Source: Stenocarpella maydis
Lineage: Eukaryota; Ascomycota; Sordariomycetes; Diaporthales; Diaporthaceae
DNA length: 64,000 nt
Direction: 5' to 3'
Assembly (NCBI GenBank): GCA_002270565.1
Contig: NQMI01000010.1
Coordinates: 679,791 to 743,790, forward strand
Positions 34,393 through 44,860 of this stretch are shown one piece after another. Positions within the stretch are counted from its first letter, which is position 1. Every line of letters begins with the position of its first letter. The notes beneath the pieces are model-generated. The model was not told the DNA's origin. It worked only from the letters and a program-made list of their open reading frames with translations, and searched no databases. The translations under genes were made by a program, and so were the position numbers.

Positions 34393-36333
34393 ATTGCGAC
34401 GAGACTGGCATGGTGGGTGGTCTTTCTGGGACGGTTGAGAAAAGGCCCTCAGAAAACAGCACAGCAACGAGGCTCTGCGGGTGAGGAGAAGGGGGGGAAA
34501 AGGGCCTGCTGGTAACGGCTCTCACGGGTTGCACTGCAGAAAGCCATTCCACTTTGGTCGGTGAATGGCTGGGCTAGTCCCACCGAGCTGAACTGCTCGA
34601 TGCAACCCCAGGACCCATGCATCGGTTCGTGGCTGAATCCCGCGCAAACCAGAGTCGCAGCCGAAACCGCCACAGAGGCCACTTAGTGGGCCCCGGCGGT
34701 AAAATGTCGATCAACTGGGGAGAGCGAATCCGACATATCAAAATCAACACAGCGTAACCCATAATTTGGCTCGTGCCGTGAACAGTCGAGACAGATGTAG
34801 CGGATAATTCAGTCCCAAATGAACATTCGACAGCCTATATATGAGCCATGAGCTCACTGTAAATGGTTATAGGCAACAAGGGACAAACCGGGGTACTAAA
34901 AGGTGTGGTCATAAGGGTGCCAATCCAGTCTGAGTCCTGTGACGGAGCAAATATCTGTCTAGGCAGTAACTGGCATTTGATAACAAGATTTATCTGCACA
35001 GCCACCACATAGATATGAACCAGTACACCTATGCCAACATTAAACAGGATCATTATATCCTACATAATAGCTCTAGTTTTAGCATTTACTAAACTTAGTA
35101 CTAGGTAAAGAGATTAAAGAGATTACAAATTATACTCTTTTTATAAACAATATCTTCATATTAATTTACTAATATAAACTCTATAAGTTACTTATTAAAC
35201 CTTATAATAGTTTCATACAATCATTATATTATAAATATAATATTTAGTAAGATTTAAAACAACTAATAATAAAATTTTCAAAATATAGTAATAATTAATA
35301 AAATAATACTACCCTTATAATAAGGCTAATTAAGATTAACTTTAGGCTAACTAAACTTTTTGAAATATTAAATTTAAGGAGTTTTATATTAAATTATAAA
35401 TAAACTCTTTTCACTTTTAAAGAAACTATAAAATGAAACTCTTTTTAAAGTAAATAATATATATAAGTTTATAATTCTTACCTTATAGTTTAATATTTAA
35501 CTTATATTAATTTTCAATTTTATTCATATGATTAATAAATAATTCTAATTAATATAATTTAATAATTAGCTAATTATATCTCCTAGGTAAATTACCTAAC
35601 CTTTTATGACCTTAGGACTTATTAAAATTAATTACTTTTAATTACTTGTTCTTCACTTATTAAATTAATTAGAAACAAGTAATTAGAAGCATTTAGTATT
35701 GATTAATACTAATTTTAATTAATCTTATAATATCTTATAAGTGCTATAGATAGTAAAAGTTAGGTAATTTACTAAAATTCATTAGCTAACTAGTAGACTA
35801 TATTAATAAATATAATAAAGAAAACTCAGAATTTAAAAATTAAGAAATAAAGATTACTATATATTAAAAGTAAAATTATATATATAGCCATTACTGGGTT
35901 CCTGTAGAGGCTCTAAAGGGAGGAGTTAGGAACTATAGTAGATAGTAGCTATGTAATATATTGAATGCAGCTGAAGCTAGACTAATCAGAATGCAAAGAT
36001 TAACTGGCCTCTGATTGGACTAGTTTTTTGAACTGTCTGGCGTGTATGTGTATCAAGATCCCGTTTATAGACTATTCTGGATGAATAGCATACACTTAAA
36101 TCTTTAAACTGGGTAGGTTAATGTTAAAAGTTAGGTAGGTAGTCTTGAAAAGCTGGGTAGGCGGACGTTAACTGGGGGAACTAGCAGCAGATCTTATCCC
36201 AATCTCTATCCGCCCAAACATAGAATCCTTCCGGCACAACCTCCTCCGTGCTGACATCCACCCCCCGGCTTCAGTGATTCATCTCAACTGAGACCCATCA
36301 CTTCCCCAAACCTTTTCCTTTTCATCGCACAAT
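34393..36333. other. intergenic with AT-rich island 35050-35900
   Basis: 34393-35050 is ordinary sequence and probably holds the CorA-like gene promoter. From about 35050 to 35900 the DNA becomes extremely AT-rich with no coding signal, resembling RIP-exhausted repeat remnants; no LTR or inverted termini were found. 36180-36333 is probably the leader of the amidohydrolase gene. Confidence 0.6.
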
Positions 36334-37899
36334 ATGACCCGGCGAGCAGCGGAATCATACAATCAAGACTCCTCCACCGCAGTCCCAGTAGTCACTGGCA
36401 CTGCCAGTGATGGATATCATGCGGGCTACGACGACAGCACCACGGAAATGCCACTGCGCACCGCTCATTCTATCTCAGAGACACATCGCTTTCCCAAGCA
36501 GCTGTTTTCAATGGCGTATGGAATGACGATCCGAGCGCCCGGCCAAAGCCAAAGTACCGTCACCATCGCTGCCACTAAAAAGAAGTCATTCACCATAATC
36601 AGAGCCGGCCTTCTGATCCCAGGAGATGGCGAGCCCTTCAGCGATGCCGCACTGGTCATAGAAAACAAGATCATTGCATGGGTCGGCCAACGATCCGACA
36701 TTCCAGACAGGTACGCCTCGGCACCACATCTCTCCTACAGCGTTCCATACGTCATGCCAGGGCTCTGGGATGTCCACGTCCACTTCGGCGGCGGCAGCCT
36801 CTTGGGCGAAGATGGCCCTGGGTATATGGGCTTTATCACGATGCATCCTGCCTCCGGCGGCGCGCGGCTCGCCCGCGGGTGCTGGGAGGCCATTCAGCGC
36901 GGATACACGAGTATGCGCGACGTGGGTGGCTACGGGTGCGAGGTAGCGAAAGCCATTGCCGAGGGCGAGATCGTGGGGCCCAATATTTACTCAGCCGGCG
37001 CCTGCCTGTCTCAAACGGCTGGGCATGGGGACGTCTTCAACCTGCCTGCTGGAGTCGTGTACGAGAACCTAGGAGTGATGAAGGTCGGCCCGGGACATTT
37101 TGGGGAGACTTTCAGCTGCATCGTTGATGGTGTGGACGAGTGCCGCCGCGCCGTGAGGTTGCAGATCCGCAGGGGCGCGAAGTGCATCAAGGTACTGGCA
37201 TCTGGCGGGGTTATGTCCAGAGACGATGAAGTGCAGTACGCACAGTTTAGCGAGGAAGAGCTGAAGGTCATCGTCGAAGAGGCAGCAAGGCAAGGCCGTT
37301 CTGTGGCAGCGCATGTCCACGCAAAGGCAGGTATACTGGCAGCAGTTAAGGCTGGAGTGAAGACGGTGGAGCACGTGTCATTCGCCGATCAGGAGTGCGT
37401 TGACCTCGTCAAGAAGACTGGAACTATTTACGTGGCCACCAGGCTCGTTACAGAGTATCTGCTCTCCACCGGGGGAGAAGGACTGGACCCATCAACATGG
37501 GAGAAAGCGAAGGTCTGCGGTGCTCATCATCTGGCGGCTTACAAGTTGGCAATCGACGCAGGCTGCACATTTGCTCTGGGGACTGACACGCCGCCTGGTG
37601 TCAACATGGCATTGGAGCTTGAATATGCTGTGAAGGCTGGTCTCACAAATCTAGAGGCTATTAAGGCGGCCACGGCCAACGGTCCCCTCACAATAGGCGC
37701 CCAAGCGCCGAAGACCGGGCAACTCAAGGCCGGCTATGAGGCGGATATACTTGGCCTTACAGCAAATCCGGTAGAAGACGTGCGTGTTCTACAAGACAAG
37801 ACCAATATCAAGCTTGTCTGGAAGGGAGGCAAGATATTCAAAGGCCCCGGTATAGGCCCGTGGGGAGAAGACAAATGGTGGGGAGACGACTGGAGCTGA
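36334..37899 (+). CDS. metal-dependent amidohydrolase, ochratoxinase-like
   Basis: Intronless, 521 residues. TIM-barrel amidohydrolase with the full binuclear metal site: H148 and H150 (GLWDVHVHFGG), K286 as probable carboxylated lysine (KCIKVLASGG), H327 (AAHVHA), H347 (VEHVSFAD) and D418 (LGTDTPPG). The spacings 41, 20 and 71 from K to D match what I recall for Aspergillus niger ochratoxinase. The family hydrolyses amide or peptide-like bonds (prolidase/imidazolonepropionase-like), so a detoxifying or carboxypeptidase-like role is plausible but the substrate is not shown. The first about 80 residues are a low-complexity extension; M60 or M64 (MAYGM) could be an alternative start. No signal peptide is evident. 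Confidence 0.85.
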   Translation: MTRRAAESYNQDSSTAVPVVTGTASDGYHAGYDDSTTEMPLRTAHSISETHRFPKQLFSMAYGMTIRAPGQSQSTVTIAATKKKSFTIIRAGLLIPGDGEPFSDAALVIENKIIAWVGQRSDIPDRYASAPHLSYSVPYVMPGLWDVHVHFGGGSLLGEDGPGYMGFITMHPASGGARLARGCWEAIQRGYTSMRDVGGYGCEVAKAIAEGEIVGPNIYSAGACLSQTAGHGDVFNLPAGVVYENLGVMKVGPGHFGETFSCIVDGVDECRRAVRLQIRRGAKCIKVLASGGVMSRDDEVQYAQFSEEELKVIVEEAARQGRSVAAHVHAKAGILAAVKAGVKTVEHVSFADQECVDLVKKTGTIYVATRLVTEYLLSTGGEGLDPSTWEKAKVCGAHHLAAYKLAIDAGCTFALGTDTPPGVNMALELEYAVKAGLTNLEAIKAATANGPLTIGAQAPKTGQLKAGYEADILGLTANPVEDVRVLQDKTNIKLVWKGGKIFKGPGIGPWGEDKWWGDDWS

Positions 37900-38113
37900 T
37901 TCATGTTGCTCTCAAAGGGCAAGATCTAGTATTGAAGGATTCCGTTGTACTAAACAGAGCATCTATAGGTGTAGAGCAATGGGAACTATGAGGGATACCA
38001 TCCATAAACTGTTCACCATGACACAACAAGCACCATCTGAGCCTCACCAAGGCCATTATGAAGTATTCAAGGAGATCCACTCGCAGCATCCAAACTCCAA
38101 ATCTTATAAGCCT

Positions 38114-38780
38114 TCAAACACATTCCACTACTAAATTAGCTAGGGAGTTAATCTCTACAGGAGTAGCATATGCACCTGTGTTTGCACAAGTGCTGTTGAT
38201 AGCATTGCTATCAAGGACACCAGCCGGGCTGACCATTTCGGATTTGAGCTCCAGGATCTGAACAGCAAGGTCCTCAGACGTGTGCCAAGCGATGTGACAA
38301 TGCAGTAGCCAGTCAAAGACGTATTTATTTGTCAGCACATGTGTTACCAGAACCTGTTGAGGAGGAAAGCTCCTTTGGGGAGACTCACGCCAGGATTGTC
38401 AATTTTGGAACCAATAACCAGGTAGCCAGTCGCGAGCAACATCTCTATATCTCCCCGGGAAGAATTCTCAAGAACAAAGTTGGTCGACTTATTGTTCCAC
38501 GTGCCGAAGCTTGATCCATGATCCAGAAGTCGTGGGCGTGCAGGTGGAATGGGTGATCCGCAGCGAAGACGGACAAGATGGTCATGTACACCCATTGGTC
38601 AGCCTCAGGGAGGCTGGAATACGTGCAGCTTCTCGGTCCACGTATCGTTTCCATCAAGAGCTTGGAGATCGGTGGGATAATCCTACCCGTTGTAGAAAGG
38701 GTCCCGGCCCATGGTCAAAATCAAGGCATTCTCTGTGACCTGGACACCAGCATCTTGGTACTCCTAAAGAACTTCTCCAT
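38114..38780 (-). pseudogene. multicopper oxidase (laccase-like) C-terminal fragment
   Basis: Minus strand carries the C-terminal copper motifs of a laccase-like oxidase: HPFHLHAHDFW (family HPxHLHGH), then LATGYLVIGSKIDNPG and WLLHCHIAWHTSEDLAVQI (family HCHIxWH). The order is right but the frame shifts near 38505-38525. The intron after DNPG has a GTGAGT donor (about 38389) but no AG before the WLLHCH exon (about 38314). The N-terminal two cupredoxin domains are absent. The remnant cannot encode a working enzyme. It lies just downstream of the permease pseudogene, so this stretch is a gene graveyard. Confidence 0.8.
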
Positions 38781-38834
38781 AGCACTATAGGTATATGATC
38801 GTTATTTACCTTGTGTACCTATGTATGGATGTTC

Positions 38835-40840
38835 TCAATTTAATTTTCTCACATACTCAACCGGACCAACGTATCGATGTCTTCCCTTCAAAAAATAGTA
38901 CATAATCGAGCCAACAACCACGACACCATATATAAGAACGTTCCAGTTCATAACGTCGGCACTAGGGCTTGGAGACATAGGGAAGAAAGCGAAGATGAAT
39001 GAAGAGATCAAGAAAGCCTCAGAAGTGATGTTCACAAACAATCCCCAGCGACCCAGACGGAAGTGGCTCGGAAGAAGCGGAGCACCAGTCCATCGGCGCC
39101 ATATCATGCAGCCAATTGAGCATATATAGCTTGAGAGGAGTGCATTGGTGGAAAGCGACGTGGTAGAGTTAAGAGCTGTGGTCGAGCCGATGTTGATGAG
39201 AGACAGGAGGGCAGATGTAACGAATGTAACAACAATCGCATTCATCGGAAGTCTATTTCGCGAAACTCTTGCGAACCACGGTGAGAATGGCAGGCCCTCA
39301 TCTCTGGCAAAGGCGAGAAGAGTTGCCTCGAGGCCGTGGCCACGATAGCCAGGTTGGAGCTAATCAGCATAAGGAGGATGAATATGGACATGATTGTTGC
39401 TGAGACAGTGGACTTTGTGGAGCTGTAGAAGAGCGCCATGAATGGATAACCTGTCGGTGATGCCAGGGTGTCTTCGACATTGGGTCCGACGCAGAAGGCA
39501 AACGTGATAATCATGACCCACCCTAGTAGGCCATTAACTGCCGTCGTGAGTATCATTGATCGGGGAATCGTCTTGCTGGCTTCTTGTAATTCTTCAGACT
39601 GTATGATATTGTCAGTGACTATGTTTTGAATTCACATCTTCATGCGTATCTGTGAACCTAGATGACCTCATCACTGAGCTCCATGTTCTAAGGGTCAAGT
39701 GTCAGGGTCTTCCAGGACACGTGGGGACTTCTCGCTCATCAAGGAAAGACTGTCTAGCAGCCCATACTATTCAAGCGAAAGCAAAGAAATAATTTAGCAG
39801 GAGTTGAATCGTACCATGTGTGCTGCGGCATCAGCGCCCAACAAAGGCAAGATGCCTGACGTGATCCCCGCAAGAGTAGAGACCCCCAGGCTGTTCCAGC
39901 CTCCGCCATCATTGAATCGAGTGAAGACGCTGGCTCGGATATATGTGGTGACATGGTCCAGAGTGTTACAAGGATGCCGATAAATGCCAGGAAGTGGATC
40001 GCTAGCAAACCAGACTCGATTGCGGGGAGGTGCCTTGCAAGGAATGTGTTGAAAAAGACCGAGAAGGCAGCAACTGCTATCGTAAGTAATGTGCCGTGCC
40101 ATCCTTCGGGAACATATGTATCCGGATGGTTGAGTGCGATGAGACCCTGGACCATAGTACCAGCCAAAAAAGAAGAGCTGGCACAACCGCCTTGCCAACC
40201 AAGAACGCAAAGCCAACCCATGAGGTAACTGAGGAATTTTTGGTATTTCCTTGGAGAAAACTCAGATATCCAGTGGTACTGGCCGCCAGTTGTCGGAGCC
40301 GTAACCGCGATGAGCAAACACTCCGGGGTCAGTAACGTAGGGTGCCAAACACGGGTTTTTGGAGCATTCACTTACATCGATGCCATCTCCGCCATTGACG
40401 TATTAACAAGCATGAATCCCACCCAGCAGATGAAGAAGATCCAGATATACCCAGCGGTTCCGCCGTTGATGAGACTGATGCTAGCGAGCCTGTACATCAC
40501 ATAGTGAATTTCAGCGACGTTCGTAGATTAAGCTAGCCTGCTCTTCGGTCTAGACTTCCGGCGGACTTACACCAGGGAGCATTCCCAAGATGCCACCAAG
40601 ATCATAGAAAATGCCCATATAGACGGGAAACAAAAGTTTCGCTATGAAAGTTTGAGCCATTAATGATGAGGTCGTCGTTGAGGAGTTAGAATATACCCTG
40701 AGTTTTTGGACTTTGCCCATGCGAAACATATCAGCCCGATCCGCAGCAGTTCCAGTCTTCTCGTCTACATTTTTGCTGCCGGAATCTTGATTAATTGACT
40801 GAACCTTGTCAGTGCTGATTCCTTTCTCTTGTTTGTCCAT
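38835..40840 (-). pseudogene. amino acid/GABA permease (APC family), inactivated
   Basis: Minus-strand exons of a fungal APC amino-acid permease, about 500 residues if intact. It starts MDKQEKGIST at 40840 and reads RNFCFPSIWAFSMILVASWE, SLINGGTAGYIWIFFICWVG, APTTGGQYHW, YLMGWLCVLGWQGGCASS and a C-terminal block ending at 38835. Three lesions are visible. (1) The 75-nt intron 40375-40301 has a GTAAGT donor but AC where the acceptor AG should be (40302-40301). (2) A frameshift lies at about 39925-39945, between the WTMSPHIS block and the FTRFNDGGGWNS block. (3) Another frameshift lies at about 39306-39325, between ASRQLF and AFARDEGLPFS. The lesions are not RIP-like transitions. Sequencing error could explain one of them but hardly all three. 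Confidence 0.8.
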
Positions 40841-42080
40841 AGTCGCGAGAGTGATACTATTCCGTCGATACTGATGTTTGTTTTGTGTTGTAGATTTTGG
40901 AAAATTGGAGGAACGGTGAGGAAGCAAGGTCCCAAGGTTCTCGGAGGACATCACACAGCGGCTGAAGAAATATTGGCAGAGAACAACTGGTGCGCAAAAT
41001 CGTGCTACTGCAGTGCAACGGTTATCTCACCAAGGGGGATTACTATCATAGCAGCATAGTTGCATCTGATCATGCAAGGAAATCTACGTGTGTCACATTC
41101 AATTCGATCCCACCAATTAGCCTATCTTGTCTGGATGGAGAACCGCAGCACGAATACTGTTCGCAGTTTTGCCACAGCACTAATATCTGACATGCTTAAA
41201 GGCCCCAAATTCTCGCTCACTGATTGTTTGATTTTTATATCGATGCGAGCTAATCCAGTCGCCATTTTGAATTTAAACGCAGTACCGACAAAGAAACGGA
41301 AGCCAAATGATTGGGTCGTTGATGATAAAAGGATCCCGAGACAGCGCACTCCTGTCCAACACCTGGCCAGGCGGTCAAGTTTCGACTGTGTTGGCTCGAG
41401 CTCTTGTTGCAGCGTGACCCCCACGGCCGATCCACGTGGTCGGGATCCAATATCGGGGAACAGAGTAATGCAAGCCGGATTCAAGTGCCCTAGCTATGCT
41501 TCTGAATTGTAGAGACTAGGCATGGGGGACCGAAGTCCAGCCGGGCCCGACTCGAACTGCCGCAGGCCAAGGATTCCGCCAGAGGTTCGAGTGGCTCGGC
41601 CTCAACACAAAGATGAGCTCTGCTATGACATACCAACATTGAACCTCGGTGTGAAGCGGTGCTCGATGCCGCCACTAAGGCCCGCAGGCACCACCCAGGT
41701 TTCGCGTTATCTGTTGTGATTGGACCATTCACATTGCTCTGGAGAGCCTATCTATCTGGGGTGCAGTCTGGGGAGGCCTGGTGGTCGGCCTTGGTATTGC
41801 GGGGGAGAGTCCGGGGTAACATGATACTTCTAATAGGTGCACGATAGTATAGTTCTGCGCCATCCACGTAAAACCAAGACATCCCAAGCCGCGATACCGG
41901 TTAAGTACCTCAAGATGGGTAGTTGCGTCTTGGCAAGGCTTGGAAAGCTGGTCAAGGCTGTACGGAGGCGGTCGACCAATACTTTATAAGAGACCCTGAC
42001 GAGTCTGCTCAACATCCACTCTATGCACTACCGTGATCTATCACAGCAACTTCCCCTGTTACTTTGTGCTGTCAGGAACC
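40841..42080. other. intergenic, no supported gene
   Basis: About 1.2 kb of divergent promoter space between the permease pseudogene and the MFS gene. Short frames on both strands at 41060-41510 are not recognisable. Confidence 0.5.
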
Positions 42081-43860
42081 ATGGCTTACATTGATTCTGT
42101 CCCGGCGGATGGCAAAGTAACCGCGAATGAAGAGAAAGGCATCTCAGATTCAAACTATGTCGAACGTGTCGAAACGCATGACAATGGTATCCCTATCGAA
42201 AAGGTCCAGATGGACGCGAAGCTAGACGAATTCGGAGCTCGCAGCAAGACGAACCCAGCGGAAATTGCTCTGGTGAAGAAACTTGACCGCACCATTCTCG
42301 TATGTCCCTAGAAATTTAACAACCCAATCTTGATCGCTAACTCGAATATTAACAGCCTCAACTCTGGATCATGTACTTGTAAGGGGTCTGCCAAGTTATT
42401 TTCTCCACGGAGACAAGTCGGCTGACCAGTATTACAGCTTCAATTTCCTCGACCGCAATGCCCTCGTCAACGCGAAACTCAATTCCCTAGACGATGACCT
42501 CGGCCTTCGAGGTACGGAATACAACACGCTGATCTCCATCCTTTTCGTTGGGTACATCGCGGGACAGATACCCTCAAACATGATCTTGAATCGTGTTAGG
42601 CCTTCGTGGTATCTGGGCGGTGAGTTCGACCCTCCTTCTACTCTACACGAGCTAACGTGTGGCAGGCTTCTGCATGTCTTGGTCGGTTGTCTGTCTCCTG
42701 ACTTTCTTGGCCAAGGACTTCCGGAGCATGCTGGCGTGCCGCTTCCTGCTCGGTGTTACTGAGGCTCCTGTGAGAAGCTTCCGCTGCCCATGATAGTTGG
42801 TGACATATTGGCTGATAAGAAAAGTTTTACCCGGGCGCTCTCTTCCTCCTCTCGCTCTTCTACACCAAGAAGGAGATTGCGACTAGGATGGCCATCTTCT
42901 ACACTGGTAATATGATTGCTTCGAGTTTCGCTGGTTTGATTGCCGCCGGTGTCTTTGCTGGGCTCGACGGTGCCCAGGGCCTTGCTGGATGGCGCTGGTA
43001 TGTTGGCATTGCCTACCTGGGTATTTTGTTGCCGGCCAGACCACTGACAGATGTGACCCAGGCTCTTCGTTATTCAGGGTGCACTATCCATCGGCGTCGC
43101 GGCCGTCTCCTTCTACATGCTCCCAGACCATCCCCTGCAGACTCGCTGGCTCAACGAAATGGAAAGACAGCTGGCCCATACGCGCATCGCCGCCGACACG
43201 ACACAGCGCGAGGAAGCCACCAGCGTGTGGATCGGCCTTCGCCAGGCCCTGGCCGACTGGCGCACCTGGGTTTTCTGCCTGATGTACAACACACACATCT
43301 CGTCGGTCAGCTTCCAGAGCTTCCTGCCCACGGTGGTCCGGACTCTTGGGTACAACACCACGACTACGCTCGCCCTGACCTGCCCACCATATCTCCTCGC
43401 GGCGGTCATGGCAATAGTAATGTCCTACACCTCTGGCCGCTACAACGAGCGCACCTGGCACATTACCATCTGCAAGGGCATAATTATTGCCGGCTTCATC
43501 ATCCCGGCGGCCACAACCAACATCGCAGCCCGCTTCGTCGCAATATTCATATTCGTCACCTTCTCATTTGGCATCAACAACATCATGCTGGGCTGGACCA
43601 GTGTGACGCTTGGCCAGACGCCTGAGAAGAAGGCAGTCGCACTGGCGCTGTGCAATTCACTGGGGAACATGTCGAGTATATACACGCCGTATCTATGGCC
43701 CAGCACGGACAATCCAAGGTTCTTGAAGGCGTGGATGGCGAGCATCTCGTTCTCGGCGGTGGCTGTGATGGCGGTGTGGGTCATGCGGCTGAGCCTGCAG
43801 CACAAGAACAAGAAGCTGAGGCGGACGGCTCCAGAGACCATGGTCTTTTATGTGTATTAG
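42081..43860 (+). CDS. MFS transporter, anion:cation symporter (Dal5/allantoate permease-like)
   Basis: Predicted 499 residues, about 12 TM helices. Exons: 42081-42299, 42356-42378 (23 nt), 42438-42619, 42666-42769, 42825-42997, 43062-43860; all introns GT-AG, 46-64 nt. Family blocks: MYFFNFLDRNAL in TM1, GYIAGQIPSNMILNRVRPSWYLG, ACRFLLGVTEAPFYPGALFLL, KKEIATRMAIFYTGN and GWRWLFVIQGALSI. These mark the fungal ACS family, whose members import allantoate, nicotinate, pantothenate or similar acids; the substrate here is unknown. The C-terminus is cytosolic and basic (HKNKKLRR). Unlike the neighbouring permease, its frame and junctions are intact. Confidence 0.87.
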
Positions 43861-44860
43861 AAGCGTGCGCCGTGGGGGACGCAGGCACCCATGTAGAGAT
43901 GGGCGAAGATCTTCAGGACAGGCTCGGAGATACCTACCTAGGTACGACTGGGCGATGTAGATCATATCGACTTCTTTTCCTACCTGGGTACTGCACCTAG
44001 ATGTTGTGGTCAGCAGCAGCCTGGCGGGTTCGGTGGCGTGTGACCGACTACTTACACAGTAGGTACCCAAGGTACTTGGGAGTCCCGACTGGCTGCCCCC
44101 TAATAAACTCTGAAAGTGCCCCATGGAGCCGAGCGAAATGGCAATGTCGCGTGAGGCAGCGGCCAAGCCGGTGATAGCTCGCGGTACGTCATGTCAGATC
44201 AACATCGCCAGTGCCCATTGGGCGCTACGCCCGAGGCGACTTTTGCGAGATGCGCAGCCAGGGCGATTGGCGCCTCTGATTGCTCAGCGTCAAGTGGCCG
44301 GCCTGGCCAATGGCGTGCATCTGCGACGGGCCAAATCTCGTGGGGCCACATGCGAGGGCGGCGCGTAGGAGCCCCATTGGACAGGGGCGGTGGTGACCAC
44401 TCTACACTGCAGCCCTCGCAGCCCCTGTACGGTCCCCTGGGCCAGGCTGGCCCATGTTAGGTATTCTACCATGGTTAGTTGTGCGCAGCCGGCCTCCCGT
44501 GCGGCCGTCTTGTTTTGTTTGATCATGTTTCTTTTTATATCGCAGGGCAGCTCTGGTGCCACCCGGGGCGAGCCTGCCCAATCTCGACTTCATGTTTCTG
44601 TCTCCCTCTGGAATTGCCCTATCCTTGCGTCTCGTCCCAACTGTTTCTTTCGCGTGGCATTTGTTTCTCTGTTCTTAATATTCCAAGCTCCTCAACCGCT
44701 GGTGTATACTCGGCGCCTGCCTGCATGCATCACCCCTTGTATATGTTGCTTTTCTAAATAACATCCATCCGTCCACCCGAGCACTCCTCACACCGCAGGC
44801 TGTTCAACCGGCGGCTACGAAGCGCTGCCCCATTCATGACATACTGCCTGCCGTGCAGAC
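43861..44860. other. intergenic, no supported gene
   Basis: About 1 kb. Contains a CCTACCTAGGTAC palindrome at 43933-43945. From about 44480 the plus strand becomes pyrimidine-rich, as in leaders of fungal genes, suggesting the promoter and 5' UTR of the C2H2 gene. Confidence 0.5.
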
